The notes beneath the pieces were generated by a model. It had not been told where the DNA came from and made no database searches. It was given only the letters and a program-made list of their open reading frames with translations. A DNA stretch of 64,000 nucleotides from CAYRFF01 sp964423575. GTDB taxonomy: Bacteria; Bacteroidota; Bacteroidia; Chitinophagales; Saprospiraceae. Position numbers and translations under genes: made by a program. This document shows positions 1-8,197 of this stretch, one piece after another (within the stretch, counting starts at the first letter, position 1; each line of letters starts with the position of its first letter). The stretch lies in contig CAYRFF010000003.1 in the NCBI GenBank assembly GCA_964423575.1, positions 1-64,000 on the forward strand, in the 5' to 3' direction.

Positions 1-19
1 CCGCCTATTTACTATAAGA

Positions 20-49
20 AGCTCAATCATACGTGATTGGGCTTTTTTT
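20..49 (+). terminator. Intrinsic terminator of an upstream gene
   Basis: A perfect-ended hairpin (AGCTCAATCA at 20-29, TGATTGGGCT at 34-43, one G:U pair, loop TACG) runs into seven T residues. It would end a transcript entering from the left, so holB probably starts a new transcription unit. Confidence 0.8.
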
Positions 50-141
50 GTTTCTGCTACTTAGAATATTCAATTTCCTCCCTTTTATCTACTAAATTGT
101 GGAAACATTAGTTTTCTATTCTATCTTTAGTACCTTATAGT

Positions 142-1263
142 ATGAGATTTAGTGAATTTCCAGGAAATAGCGAATTGAAGGATACCTTTAAAGGGCTTAT
201 TAGAGAAAATAAGTTGGCCCATTGCCTTCTGTTAACCGGAGAGCAAGGCGGAGGAGTGTTTCCTATGGGACTTGCAATTGCTTCTGCCTTATTGTGTGGT
301 AATAATTATGGTGAGGCTTGTGGTGAATGCCATCAATGCAACAAGTATTTAAACAAATATACATATCCGGATTTGCACTTTACATTTCCGATTGTAATGC
401 CTGCCAACAATAAGGACGCTACATGCAAGATATTTAGAGAAGATTGGAATAAGTTTATTCTCAAGTCTCCATTTATTACTCATTATAATTGGTTGGATTT
501 TAATGATAATGCTCAGAAGAATGGAGTGATTCCTGTAAGTGAAATAAGAGATATAATAAATTTCAGCCACCTTTATTCTTATGAAGAGGGCCCTAAGGTT
601 GTTATTATTTGGAACGCTGATTTATTAGGAGAGAGAGGAAACAGATTATTAAAATTAATTGAGGAACCGCCTAATAATACCTTCATTATTCTTATTGCTG
701 AAACAGAGGAAAATATGTTGAATACGATTCTGTCCAGGTCGCAGCATTTTCATGTCATGAATCCTTCTATTGATGAGCTAAATGATTATCTCGTAAAAGT
801 ACAGGTGAGAAATACTCGTGAAGATATAGAAAACGCAGTATTGTTGTCTGATGGTAATGCTTCAATGTCAATAGATTTGTTGAATAACAATATATCAGAG
901 CAGGTTAAAATGCTCGTTCCATGGTTGCGAGACTGTTATACGGCAAATGCGGAAAAATTATATGCATGGTCTGCTACGTTTAATAAATTTACGAAGGAAG
1001 AGCAGAAGAATTTCTGGATTAACTTTTTGCAATACTTACAAGGCCTGCAAAGGATTTATGTGAAAAGTGGCACAGTGCCACGTTTATCTGCAGCTAATGT
1101 AGCTGCTGCAACTAACATGAGTTCTATAGTAAATATTGAAACACTAGCCAGGATGTATGAAATAATAAATCAGTCGATTTATGCTCTGGAACGAAATGCT
1201 AAAGCGGATTTAGCTTTTATTTCTGCTTCATTCCGCCTACATGAGGTTTTTAGATTAAGATAA
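142..1263 (+). CDS. holB: DNA polymerase III subunit delta' (clamp loader)
   Basis: This is the delta' subunit of the clamp-loader complex, which opens the sliding clamp and loads it on primed DNA in the cytoplasm. The 373-residue product has a clamp-loader AAA+ N-terminus. The P-loop-like stretch GEQGGGVF (33-40) lacks the usual lysine, as expected of a non-hydrolysing delta'. A zinc module follows with Cys52, Cys60, Cys63 and Cys66. Further on come the sensor region NRLLKLIEEPP and an SRSQ segment in place of the usual SRC motif. It is followed 45 bases later by ricT, a pairing also known from Bacillus (holB next to yaaT). The upstream terminator at 20-49 and a near-consensus -7 box (TATCTTTA at 122-129) suggest a promoter just before the gene. 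Confidence 0.9.
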   Translation: MRFSEFPGNSELKDTFKGLIRENKLAHCLLLTGEQGGGVFPMGLAIASALLCGNNYGEACGECHQCNKYLNKYTYPDLHFTFPIVMPANNKDATCKIFREDWNKFILKSPFITHYNWLDFNDNAQKNGVIPVSEIRDIINFSHLYSYEEGPKVVIIWNADLLGERGNRLLKLIEEPPNNTFIILIAETEENMLNTILSRSQHFHVMNPSIDELNDYLVKVQVRNTREDIENAVLLSDGNASMSIDLLNNNISEQVKMLVPWLRDCYTANAEKLYAWSATFNKFTKEEQKNFWINFLQYLQGLQRIYVKSGTVPRLSAANVAAATNMSSIVNIETLARMYEIINQSIYALERNAKADLAFISASFRLHEVFRLR

Positions 1264-1278
1264 ATGAATGAAATACAG

Positions 1279-1286
1279 TATTTTTG
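1279..1286 (+). promoter_or_regulatory. Candidate Bacteroidota -7 box for ricT
   Basis: TATTTTTG matches the Bacteroidota -7 consensus TAnnTTTG and lies 22 bases before the ricT ATG. No convincing -33 TTTG was seen, so this is a weak call. ricT may equally be read through from holB. Confidence 0.3.
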
Positions 1287-1308
1287 TATTTATGAAAATT
1301 GAAGTGAT

Positions 1309-2334
1309 ATGAAGTGTTCAGTGTGTGGGGATGCTATTTCTGCAGAAGGATGTAGTGGTAATGGAAACTGTAGAAGAGGTGGATATAATAGATTAAATAC
1401 ATTCGACTGGATGAGCCTAATGGGAATTGACGATCCCGATCCCTGTGATATAATAGAAGTGAGCTTTAAGAATGGCTCGACTAAAGAATTTTACAGACTG
1501 CCACATTATCTTACCGTTGAAAGTGGTGAGATGGTTGTTGTGAATACCGGGTCAGGCTATGATGTGGGGCAGGTGAGTCTGAAAGGGGAGCTTGTGCGCA
1601 TACAGCTGAGGAAGAAAAGAGTAAGAGAAAGTAAGGTTCAGAATCAGGTTGTCCGTAAAGCGGATAAGCAGGATCTGAATAAATTGCGTGAAGCCAGAAA
1701 GATTGAAGATAGAACTATGGTGCGGGCAAGGGCAATCGCGAGAACTCTTGCTCTGGATATGAAGATAAGTGATGTACAATATCAGGGAGACTTAAAAAAG
1801 GCTACGTTCTTTTATATCGCAGAAGATAGAGTTGACTTTAGGGAACTGGTGAGATCTTACGCAAAGGAATTTAAGGTAAAGATTGAAATGCGGCAGATTG
1901 GTGCAAGGCAGGAGGCAGGAATGATAGGAGGAATAGGTACGGATGGAAGAGAATTGGATTGTTCTACATGGCTTACCAATTTTAAAACTGTTTCAACAGC
2001 TGCGGCCCGATACCAGAACTTATCCATAAATCAGTCAAAACTCACCGGGCATTGCGGCAGGCTTAAATGTTGTCTTAATTATGAGCTGGATGCCTATGTG
2101 GAAGCTCTTCAAAAATTCCCTAAAGACGCCAAGAAACTCTATGTGAAAACTGGAGTAGCTAGCTTGTTAAAAATTGATATCTTTAAGAATGTAATGTTTT
2201 ATAACTTTGAGCCTGAAAAAGGCAGAAACTTGGTTATAGGCTTGGATATTGAACGGGTGAAATATTTGCGAAAGCTAAATAAACAGAATAAAAAGGCTGA
2301 TGATCTTGAGAAGTCAGTTGTTGAAGCCGGTTAA
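1309..2334 (+). CDS. ricT: PSP1 domain protein, RicT/YaaT family
   Basis: The 341-residue product belongs to the PSP1 (RicT/YaaT) family. In Bacillus RicT acts with RicA and RicF in an iron-sulfur complex that influences RNase Y-dependent mRNA processing. The role in Bacteroidota is not established. Visible features are an N-terminal cysteine cluster (Cys3, Cys6, Cys15, Cys21), a central PSP1 core and the family motif CGRLKCC at 249-255 followed by LNYE. The C-terminus is lysine-rich. It follows holB on the same strand. The family call is firm; the cellular function here is inference. Confidence 0.85.
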   Translation: MKCSVCGDAISAEGCSGNGNCRRGGYNRLNTFDWMSLMGIDDPDPCDIIEVSFKNGSTKEFYRLPHYLTVESGEMVVVNTGSGYDVGQVSLKGELVRIQLRKKRVRESKVQNQVVRKADKQDLNKLREARKIEDRTMVRARAIARTLALDMKISDVQYQGDLKKATFFYIAEDRVDFRELVRSYAKEFKVKIEMRQIGARQEAGMIGGIGTDGRELDCSTWLTNFKTVSTAAARYQNLSINQSKLTGHCGRLKCCLNYELDAYVEALQKFPKDAKKLYVKTGVASLLKIDIFKNVMFYNFEPEKGRNLVIGLDIERVKYLRKLNKQNKKADDLEKSVVEAG

Positions 2335-2420
2335 AATTGTAAAGCAGTTTAATAAAGTCTCATAAATACTGAACAGAAAAGCTTAAAGGTCATTTCAATT
2401 ATAATAAATAATTAATCCAG

Positions 2421-3824
2421 ATGAATAAGTACGATTTAATAGTTATTGGGTCCGGTCCCGGCGGGTATGTTGCAGCTATCAAGGCAAGCCAACTCGGCAT
2501 GAAAACGGCTATTGTAGAAAAATATAATTCCTTGGGTGGTACTTGTCTTAATGTGGGGTGTATACCTTCCAAAGCATTGCTAGACTCAAGTGAACATTAT
2601 CATAAAGCAACGACTGATTTTAAAGAACATGGGATTATCGTCGATTCAGTTAAAACAGATATGAATCAGATGATTGACCGAAAGGAATCAGTTGTGGATG
2701 CCAATGTGAAAGGAATTCAATTCCTTATGAAGAAAAATAAGGTTGATGTATATCATGCAACGGCTTCTTTTAAAGATGAGCATGTTATAGCTCTGGATGG
2801 AAAGGATGTACCTGATGCTATTGAAGGTAAGAATATTATTATAGCTACCGGTTCCAAACCAAATATTCCAGCAGCTTTTAACTATGATAAAAAGCGTGTT
2901 ATCAGTTCTACTGAAGCACTGAATATAAGAGAAGTCCCTAAGTCTATGGTCGTAATCGGTGGTGGGGTTATAGGACTTGAACTCGGAAGTGTATTTGCGA
3001 GATTAGGTACTGAGGTGACTGTTGTAGAATATATGAACTCAATAATCTCCACGATGGATGCAGATTGCTCCAAAGAACTTCAACGCTCTCTTAAAAAGCT
3101 TGGTATCAAGTTTTATCTGGGGCATGAAGTGACGAAGGTTACCGGACAGAAAACACAGGCAAAGGTTGAAATTAAAAAGAGAGGCAGCGATGATGCAATC
3201 GAACTGAAAACAGATTATTGCCTGGTTGCTATAGGAAGAGTAGCATATACAGATAAGCTCGGACTCGAGAATGCCGGACTTGTAACTGATGAAAGAGGAA
3301 AGATTCCTGTAAATGAAAATTTACAGACGGCTAAGTCACACATCTATGCTATAGGTGATGTCGTTGCAGGCGCTATGCTCGCACATAAGGCTGAGGATGA
3401 AGGAGTATTTGCTGTTGAGCACATGCTTGGTGGTAGTCCAAAGATTGATTACAATTTGATCCCGTCAGTTGTTTATACCTGGCCTGAAGTCGCTTCTGTA
3501 GGACAGACAGAACAGCAGTTGAAAGATGCAGGGATCGAATATAAGAAAGGGAAATTCCCGTTCATGGCCCTGGGACGAGCACGTGCAAGTATGGATCTCG
3601 ATGGAATGGTTAAAATCCTGGCTGACAAGACAACTGATGAAATATTAGGGGTTCATATTGTGGGAGCGAGAGCAGCTGATATGATTGCTGAAGCAGTAGT
3701 AGCTATGGAGTATAAGGCTTCTGCAGAGGATATCGCAATGATTTCTCATGCGCATCCGACATTTACAGAGGCTATCAAGGAGGCTGCTATGGCTGCGTTT
3801 AATTCGCAACCTATTCACATGTGA
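2421..3824 (+). CDS. lpdA: Dihydrolipoyl dehydrogenase (E3)
   Basis: This flavoprotein reoxidises dihydrolipoamide on the E2 subunit of 2-oxoacid dehydrogenase complexes and the glycine cleavage system, passing electrons to NAD. The 467-residue length is normal. The FAD-binding GSGPGG motif is at 10-15, the redox disulfide is Cys42/Cys47 in GGTCLNVGC, an NAD-binding GGGVIGLELG follows, and the active-site pair is His445 and Glu450 near the C-terminus. It is monocistronic by position: a gap of 86 bases precedes it and it converges on rsmI with 8 bases between. Two E1 fusion genes lie in this window (8.2 kb and 51.3 kb) that could use this E3, but no E2 gene is present. Confidence 0.95.
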   Translation: MNKYDLIVIGSGPGGYVAAIKASQLGMKTAIVEKYNSLGGTCLNVGCIPSKALLDSSEHYHKATTDFKEHGIIVDSVKTDMNQMIDRKESVVDANVKGIQFLMKKNKVDVYHATASFKDEHVIALDGKDVPDAIEGKNIIIATGSKPNIPAAFNYDKKRVISSTEALNIREVPKSMVVIGGGVIGLELGSVFARLGTEVTVVEYMNSIISTMDADCSKELQRSLKKLGIKFYLGHEVTKVTGQKTQAKVEIKKRGSDDAIELKTDYCLVAIGRVAYTDKLGLENAGLVTDERGKIPVNENLQTAKSHIYAIGDVVAGAMLAHKAEDEGVFAVEHMLGGSPKIDYNLIPSVVYTWPEVASVGQTEQQLKDAGIEYKKGKFPFMALGRARASMDLDGMVKILADKTTDEILGVHIVGARAADMIAEAVVAMEYKASAEDIAMISHAHPTFTEAIKEAAMAAFNSQPIHM

Positions 3825-3832
3825 AATTAAAA

Positions 3833-4498
3833 TTATTTACCAGAAATTACCAGGACGTATTCACCTTTGATGCGTCCTGTTATTTTATTCATTTCAGCGA
3901 GAATTTCTGCGATTGTGCCGCGCATACAGGTTTCATGGATTTTACTTATTTCCTTGACGAGAGCCGCAGGGCGGTCTTCACCGCAGATTTCTCCAAGTTG
4001 TTCTAGAGTTTTGATAACTCTATGCGGAGACTCATACAGGACAAATGTTGTCTCCAGTTCTGCCAGATAATCTAGCCTGGTATTTCGCCCTTTTCTGTGT
4101 GGTAGAAAGCCTTCAAAATGAAACTTGTCGCAAGGAAGCCCTGACATTACTAGTGAAGGTATCATTGCAGTTGCTCCCGGCAAGCAAGTAATGGGAATAT
4201 CCTCTTCTCTGCATGCTCTGGTGAGGAGGAATCCCGGATCTGAAATAGCCGGAGTCCCTGCATCAGAAACGAGAGCAATCTTTTGAGTTCTCAGTAAATC
4301 GATGATTTCCGGGAGGATTTGATGCTCATTTCTAGTGTGATATGACCGCATAGGAGTATTAATCCCATATTCCTGGAGCAGAATGCCGGTTGTACGGGTA
4401 TCTTCAGCGAGAATCAGGTCGACTGCACTCAGGACTTTAACAGCCCGGTAGGTGATATCCCCCAGATTGCCTATTGGTGTCGGAATTACATAAAGCAT
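3833..4498 (-). CDS. rsmI: 16S rRNA (cytidine-2'-O) methyltransferase RsmI
   Basis: RsmI methylates the 2'-O of C1402 of 16S rRNA using S-adenosylmethionine. The 221-residue product begins with the family signature LYVIPTPIGNLGDI and has the AEDTR and SDAGTPAISDPG motifs of the tetrapyrrole-methylase-like fold. It is shorter than the roughly 286 residues of the enterobacterial enzyme because it lacks the extra C-terminal domain. It follows purS by only 6 bases and is probably co-transcribed with it. Confidence 0.92.
   Translation of the reverse strand: MLYVIPTPIGNLGDITYRAVKVLSAVDLILAEDTRTTGILLQEYGINTPMRSYHTRNEHQILPEIIDLLRTQKIALVSDAGTPAISDPGFLLTRACREEDIPITCLPGATAMIPSLVMSGLPCDKFHFEGFLPHRKGRNTRLDYLAELETTFVLYESPHRVIKTLEQLGEICGEDRPAALVKEISKIHETCMRGTIAEILAEMNKITGRIKGEYVLVISGK
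3851..3889 (+). terminator. Possible lpdA terminator inside rsmI
   Basis: CAGGACG (3851-3857) and CGTCCTG (3873-3879) form a 7-bp stem with a 15-base loop, followed by TTATTTTATT. It lies just past the lpdA stop but within the 3' coding end of the opposite-strand rsmI. The T-tract is interrupted, so confidence is modest. Confidence 0.4.
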
Positions 4499-4504
4499 CT
4501 GGCT

Positions 4505-4759
4505 TTATTTGTTTTCTTTAACTACGATTTTGTAGCTCTCTGTAATAAGATTGACAAATAACTTTTTGCATGCCTCGTCTACCTTTGTATATGCATCTTC
4601 ACTTGAATCTGCGGCCAAGTCAAGTTGAACATGCTTGCCTATGCGTACATTGGACATATCTTCAATTCCTGCCATTTTGAGATTGTTGCTTACCGTCCTT
4701 CCTTGAGGATCCAGAAGCTCTGCTTTTGGCATAATATGGATTTCTGCTTTATATTTCAT
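4505..4759 (-). CDS. purS: Phosphoribosylformylglycinamidine synthase subunit PurS
   Basis: PurS is the small dimeric subunit that bridges PurL and PurQ in the multi-subunit FGAM synthase of purine synthesis. The 84-residue product has the family length and the characteristic LLDPQGRTVSNNL segment, then a VRIGK strand and a YKIVV C-terminal strand. Its presence implies the short-PurL, PurQ, PurS type of enzyme. Neither purL nor purQ is nearby, so the genes are dispersed. The gene leads rsmI in a two-gene minus-strand unit. Confidence 0.85.
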   Translation of the reverse strand: MKYKAEIHIMPKAELLDPQGRTVSNNLKMAGIEDMSNVRIGKHVQLDLAADSSEDAYTKVDEACKKLFVNLITESYKIVVKENK

Positions 4760-4782
4760 TTTTCACTGGTTTTAAGCTTTCG

Positions 4783-4790
4783 CAAAAATA
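4783..4790 (-). promoter_or_regulatory. Candidate -7 box for purS-rsmI
   Basis: On the minus strand TATTTTTG matches TAnnTTTG, 23 bases before the purS ATG. No clear -33 element was seen. Confidence 0.4.
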
Positions 4791-4873
4791 CAAGAACTAT
4801 TAAGGATAGAAAAGTAATGTGCGTAGATTTGATGAAAAGGTAGAAGAAAACAAGGAAGAATAGACCTTTTTTC

Positions 4874-4881
4874 TAATTTTG
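4874..4881 (+). promoter_or_regulatory. Candidate -7 box for the type B cargo gene
   Basis: TAATTTTG matches the TAnnTTTG -7 consensus, 30 bases before the ATG at 4912. It is divergent from the purS box at 4783-4790, so the interval probably holds two back-to-back promoters. Confidence 0.4.
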
Positions 4882-4911
4882 CCGTTTATATATTTATAAA
4901 AGGAATCCGAT

Positions 4912-6762
4912 ATGAAGTACTTTGTACTGTTGATTATGAGCGTTTTGTCGAGTCTTGGCTTGGGTAATATTCTCTTTGCTCAAGGGAATACCTGTGATAC
5001 TGCTATACGCATAAATAATCCGCGAAACTTCTGTTCCGGTGTCGGGGCATATAATACTAATAGTATGACGCCGAGTACTTATGACCCATCTTACTGTTTT
5101 CATGGAAGAAATAAAGATATATGGTTTAGCTTCACAGCGGTTGCCAGTCATGCAACAATTACCATAACAGGTAAAACGATGTACGCCGAAGGAGGTAGCA
5201 TGCTAAGGCCGGAAATTAGCTTGTATCAAGGTGTCTGTGGTGGAACTCTGGCCGTCCTTAGGTGTGAGGCTGACGATGAAAATAACAATATTGTAGAGTT
5301 GAGAAGGGGAGGTTTGTCGCCCGGCGAAACTTATCTTATCAGAGTTCAGTCTGCTACTGCTGAAGGAGGATCTTTCCAGTTGTGCCTTAATAACTTTAAC
5401 CCACCGGTTACACCGGGCCAGGATTGTAAAACTGCAGCTGTTCTATGCGACAAAAGCTCATTTACGGTAGAAAAAGTATATGGAGCAGGCGTTGACGCAA
5501 CTGAATTGAACGATGCTGAATGCTTCTTTAATGGCATAGGAGGGGGGAATTATGAGAGTAGCTCTACCTGGTTTAAATTTACTTGTAAAACAAGTGGACC
5601 TCTTGAGTTTACTCTTACACCTCTGAACAAAACAGATGACCTGGACTTCGTACTTTATGAACTGCCACATGGTTTAAAAGATTGTTCCGATAAAATAGTA
5701 ATTCGATGTATGGCAGCAGGAGAAATACCTGAGCTTTATCCCAGTCCCTGCCATGGCCCGACTGGCCTTAGAGAAGGCAACAGGGATGTATCAGAGCCGG
5801 CAGGCTGTCAGGGTGGAAATAATAATTTTCTTGCTCCTGCAATGCTGGAGCAAGGGAAAACTTATGTACTTGCAGTGAATAATTATTCAGATACCGACCA
5901 TGGATTTGTCGTGGAATGGGGTGGAACTTCTGAGTTCTTGGGGCCTGAGCCAAATATTAAAATAGAAACTCTTAACGATGATAACTGCTATACAGATGCA
6001 GTAACTATAAGTGATGCTTCTCAGAATGCAACCGGAGAAATTATTTCCTGGTCATGGAGTTTCGGAAATGCGGCTAATCCACAAACTGCGGAAGGAAAAG
6101 GGCCACATACTATAAACTATGACAAAGCAGGTGTCAAAATGATACAGCTACGCGTAGAATCCGACAAGGGTTGTGTATCTACATTTACCGAACCGCTAGA
6201 ACTCTTTTGCTGTGATGTGGATGAGTATGTTTACATAGGTGAAGATGCTTACCTGGGACTTGGTGAAATACATCAATTTATCTCGGAAGTGCGATTAAAA
6301 GGAACAGAGATTTCATATTCCTGGATGCCTGATAGTACCTTGACCTGTTATTATTGTCCGGATCCGATTGCAATGCCACTTGAAGAAGTTGTTAAATATA
6401 CTTTGCGTGTTGAGGACGAATATGGCTGTAGCGCTACTGATGAAGCTACATTGTTTGTTACAATGGATTATCCTTATTTCATCCCCAATGCTTTTACACC
6501 TAATTCGGATGGTCTAAATGATCATTTTACAATATTTTCAGGTGTCGCTGCCAAGGAGATAAAAATTCTTGAAATCTATAATCGCTGGGGCGATAAAGTT
6601 TTTTCGAGAGTGAATTTTCCGGTCAATGAAACAGCAATGGGTTGGGATGGAAAAATTAATGGCCAACCTGCCCAGGAAGGCACCTATATGTATAGAGCAA
6701 TCTTGGAGTTTGTAAATGGTAAGAGGATAAACCTTGCCGGAGACCTTACTATTATAAAATAA
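4912..6762 (+). CDS. Secreted PKD protein with T9SS type B sorting domain
   Basis: The 616-residue protein is predicted to be exported through the Sec system and then the type IX system to the cell surface. An N-terminal signal peptide (about 1-24, ending LFAQG) precedes two cysteine-containing beta-rich modules. A PKD-like domain (about 362-425) has the typical WSWSFGN and a V-x-L-R-V strand. The C-terminus from about 521 is the gliding-associated type B sorting domain: FIPNAFTPNSDGLND, then IYNRWGDKVF and GTYMYRA. The first modules resemble T9SS-associated pre-peptidase-like repeats, but I cannot assign a ligand or enzyme activity. The gene is followed 12 bases later by lptC and may be co-transcribed with it. 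Confidence 0.85.
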   Translation: MKYFVLLIMSVLSSLGLGNILFAQGNTCDTAIRINNPRNFCSGVGAYNTNSMTPSTYDPSYCFHGRNKDIWFSFTAVASHATITITGKTMYAEGGSMLRPEISLYQGVCGGTLAVLRCEADDENNNIVELRRGGLSPGETYLIRVQSATAEGGSFQLCLNNFNPPVTPGQDCKTAAVLCDKSSFTVEKVYGAGVDATELNDAECFFNGIGGGNYESSSTWFKFTCKTSGPLEFTLTPLNKTDDLDFVLYELPHGLKDCSDKIVIRCMAAGEIPELYPSPCHGPTGLREGNRDVSEPAGCQGGNNNFLAPAMLEQGKTYVLAVNNYSDTDHGFVVEWGGTSEFLGPEPNIKIETLNDDNCYTDAVTISDASQNATGEIISWSWSFGNAANPQTAEGKGPHTINYDKAGVKMIQLRVESDKGCVSTFTEPLELFCCDVDEYVYIGEDAYLGLGEIHQFISEVRLKGTEISYSWMPDSTLTCYYCPDPIAMPLEEVVKYTLRVEDEYGCSATDEATLFVTMDYPYFIPNAFTPNSDGLNDHFTIFSGVAAKEIKILEIYNRWGDKVFSRVNFPVNETAMGWDGKINGQPAQEGTYMYRAILEFVNGKRINLAGDLTIIK

Positions 6763-6774
6763 AATAGGAATCAG

Positions 6775-7329
6775 ATGAATTGGCTACGATTTTTCATTGT
6801 AATCCTTTCTGTTTTTTCTATCATCTCTTGCCAGAATGATATGAACAAGGTCAATGAAATGTTCAAGGAAAGGAATGCGGAGATAGAAACAGGAACTGAG
6901 GTGGAATTGATTTATTCGGACAGCGGAAAGGTAATTTTAAAATTGCGCGCTCCCGAAATGATCAGGCATCTCGACCCGACTAATCCCCGGCAGGAATTCT
7001 TGCAAGGAATTGATGTGGACTTTTATGATAATGCAGGACAGGTTAATTCTCATTTGATAGCGGATTATGCGATTAGAGATGAGAGTAACTCCCAGGTGCT
7101 TGCCCGTGATAATGTGGTTCTATATAATCTGAATGGCGATACGCTGAAAACTGATGAATTGATATGGGATCAAAAGGATGAAATTATCTACTCAGATCAA
7201 TTTGTGAAAATCTCTACACCTAAGGAAATACTCTATGGGTTTGGGTTTAAGACAGACCCTGGTTTTAATACATTTGAGTTGAGTGAAATATCCGGAAGGA
7301 TGCAGGTGGATAATTTGCCGGAAGGTTAA
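6775..7329 (+). CDS. lptC: LPS export protein LptC (lipoprotein form)
   Basis: LptC links the inner-membrane LptBFG transporter to the LptA bridge that carries lipopolysaccharide to the outer membrane. The 184-residue product starts with a hydrophobic helix and a lipobox-like ISC with Cys19, typical of Bacteroidota LptC. It then has the OstA-like beta-jellyroll pattern: LRAPEMIRH, FYDNAGQVNSHLIADYA, LYNLNGDTLKTDEL and IYSDQFVKIST. It lies 12 bases after the type B cargo gene and ends before a bidirectional terminator. Confidence 0.85.
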   Translation: MNWLRFFIVILSVFSIISCQNDMNKVNEMFKERNAEIETGTEVELIYSDSGKVILKLRAPEMIRHLDPTNPRQEFLQGIDVDFYDNAGQVNSHLIADYAIRDESNSQVLARDNVVLYNLNGDTLKTDELIWDQKDEIIYSDQFVKISTPKEILYGFGFKTDPGFNTFELSEISGRMQVDNLPEG

Positions 7330-7351
7330 AATGTTTATGCTTCCGCAAATG

Positions 7352-7388
7352 AAAAAGGGCAGATAAATCAAGTTTATCCGCCCTTTTT
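7352..7388. terminator. Bidirectional intrinsic terminator
   Basis: A 16-bp arm at 7352-7367 pairs with 7373-7388 (AAAAAGGGC...GATAAA with TTTATC...GCCCTTTTT, one mismatch, five-base loop). The A-tract and T-tract ends let it serve both lptC (+) and the convergent DUF1573 gene (-). Confidence 0.85.
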
Positions 7389-7422
7389 ATTTTTAAATCA
7401 GAATTAAGTCTGACGCTTTTAA

Positions 7423-7857
7423 TTACTCTATTACAGAAGATTTCTTAGGTAAAGTACTTTTCTCTTCAGGCTTTAATACTTCCCCTTGAACTCTGATAAC
7501 ATGAGGTGCTCCTCCTTCATTGGTGATAATCTGTACAGTTTTGTTGATTTTTCCAATACGGTTAGTAGTGTATCTGATCTTAATTGAAGAACTCTCACCT
7601 GGCATAATTGGCTCTTTAGGCCAAGTAGGAACAGTACAACCGCATGAACCCTTGGCATTTTCAATAATTAAAGGCTCGTTACCGGTGTTGGTGAAAGTAA
7701 GCTCTCTATAAGGCTCAGAATCCTTTTCAATTGTACCATAGTCAACGATATTGGATTCAAATTCCATTACGGGACCTTGAACAGCATTATCACTCTGTGC
7801 ATTCAAGCTAAATGATGCCATAAAAGTGATACAAAGTATTGCGATTAAATTTCTCAT
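7423..7857 (-). CDS. Secreted DUF1573 protein
   Basis: The 144-residue protein has a Sec signal peptide (about 1-21, ending LNAQ) and one DUF1573 domain, an immunoglobulin-like ASPM/SPD-2/Hydin-type fold. The signature runs from YGTIEKDSEPYRELTFTNTG through GSCGCTVPTWP to VQIITNEG. The conserved CGC cysteines are present. The function of the family is unknown; copies are abundant in Bacteroidota and presumed periplasmic or surface-located. It stands alone, with its own candidate -7 box upstream (7894-7901) and the terminator at 7352-7388 downstream. Confidence 0.85.
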   Translation of the reverse strand: MRNLIAILCITFMASFSLNAQSDNAVQGPVMEFESNIVDYGTIEKDSEPYRELTFTNTGNEPLIIENAKGSCGCTVPTWPKEPIMPGESSSIKIRYTTNRIGKINKTVQIITNEGGAPHVIRVQGEVLKPEEKSTLPKKSSVIE

Positions 7858-8197
7858 GTTTAAATTTTAAATTTTATAAAACAGTTCACTGAACAAATAT
7901 AAAGACTTGCATTGGTATTCTATGTTAATCCAGTGTTAATATTTACAATACTGAAACGGAGATGATGTTCAATTTAATTCTATAAAGCTGATGTTTAACA
8001 TTTTATTAGCATTAAAAGAGGCAGGAACTGTGTTGTATAAAGGGAGTGGTGGTAGATTGAAATGCAGCTTTTTAAACATTATGATATCGGATATTATTCT
8101 AAGACTAGCTTGCATATTCATAGAAAACTGTACTTTTTTACTATCTTTGCAACTCAGATTATTTCATCGTCTTGAATGAGACTTAAAGAGAATATTG
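7858..8197. other. Divergent intergenic region with two candidate -7 boxes
   Basis: This 340-base gap separates the DUF1573 gene (-) from the E1 fusion gene (+). It contains TATATTTG on the minus strand at 7894-7901 and TATCTTTG on the plus strand at 8142-8149. Both match TAnnTTTG. A 62-codon plus-strand ORF (7991-8179) overlaps the second box and is not credible. Nothing else recognisable was seen. Confidence 0.45.
8142..8149 (+). promoter_or_regulatory. Candidate -7 box for the E1 fusion gene
   Basis: TATCTTTG followed by CAAC is a close match to the Bacteroidota -7 element. It gives a leader of roughly 45 bases before the ATG at 8198. Confidence 0.45.

Noticed and set aside
1067..1081. 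Perfect palindrome GTGGCAC-A-GTGCCAC
   Set aside because: Inside holB coding sequence with no T-tract or regulatory context; most likely chance.
7991..8179. 62-codon plus-strand ORF before the E1 fusion gene
   Set aside because: Low-complexity translation and overlap with the promoter-like TATCTTTG; no family features.
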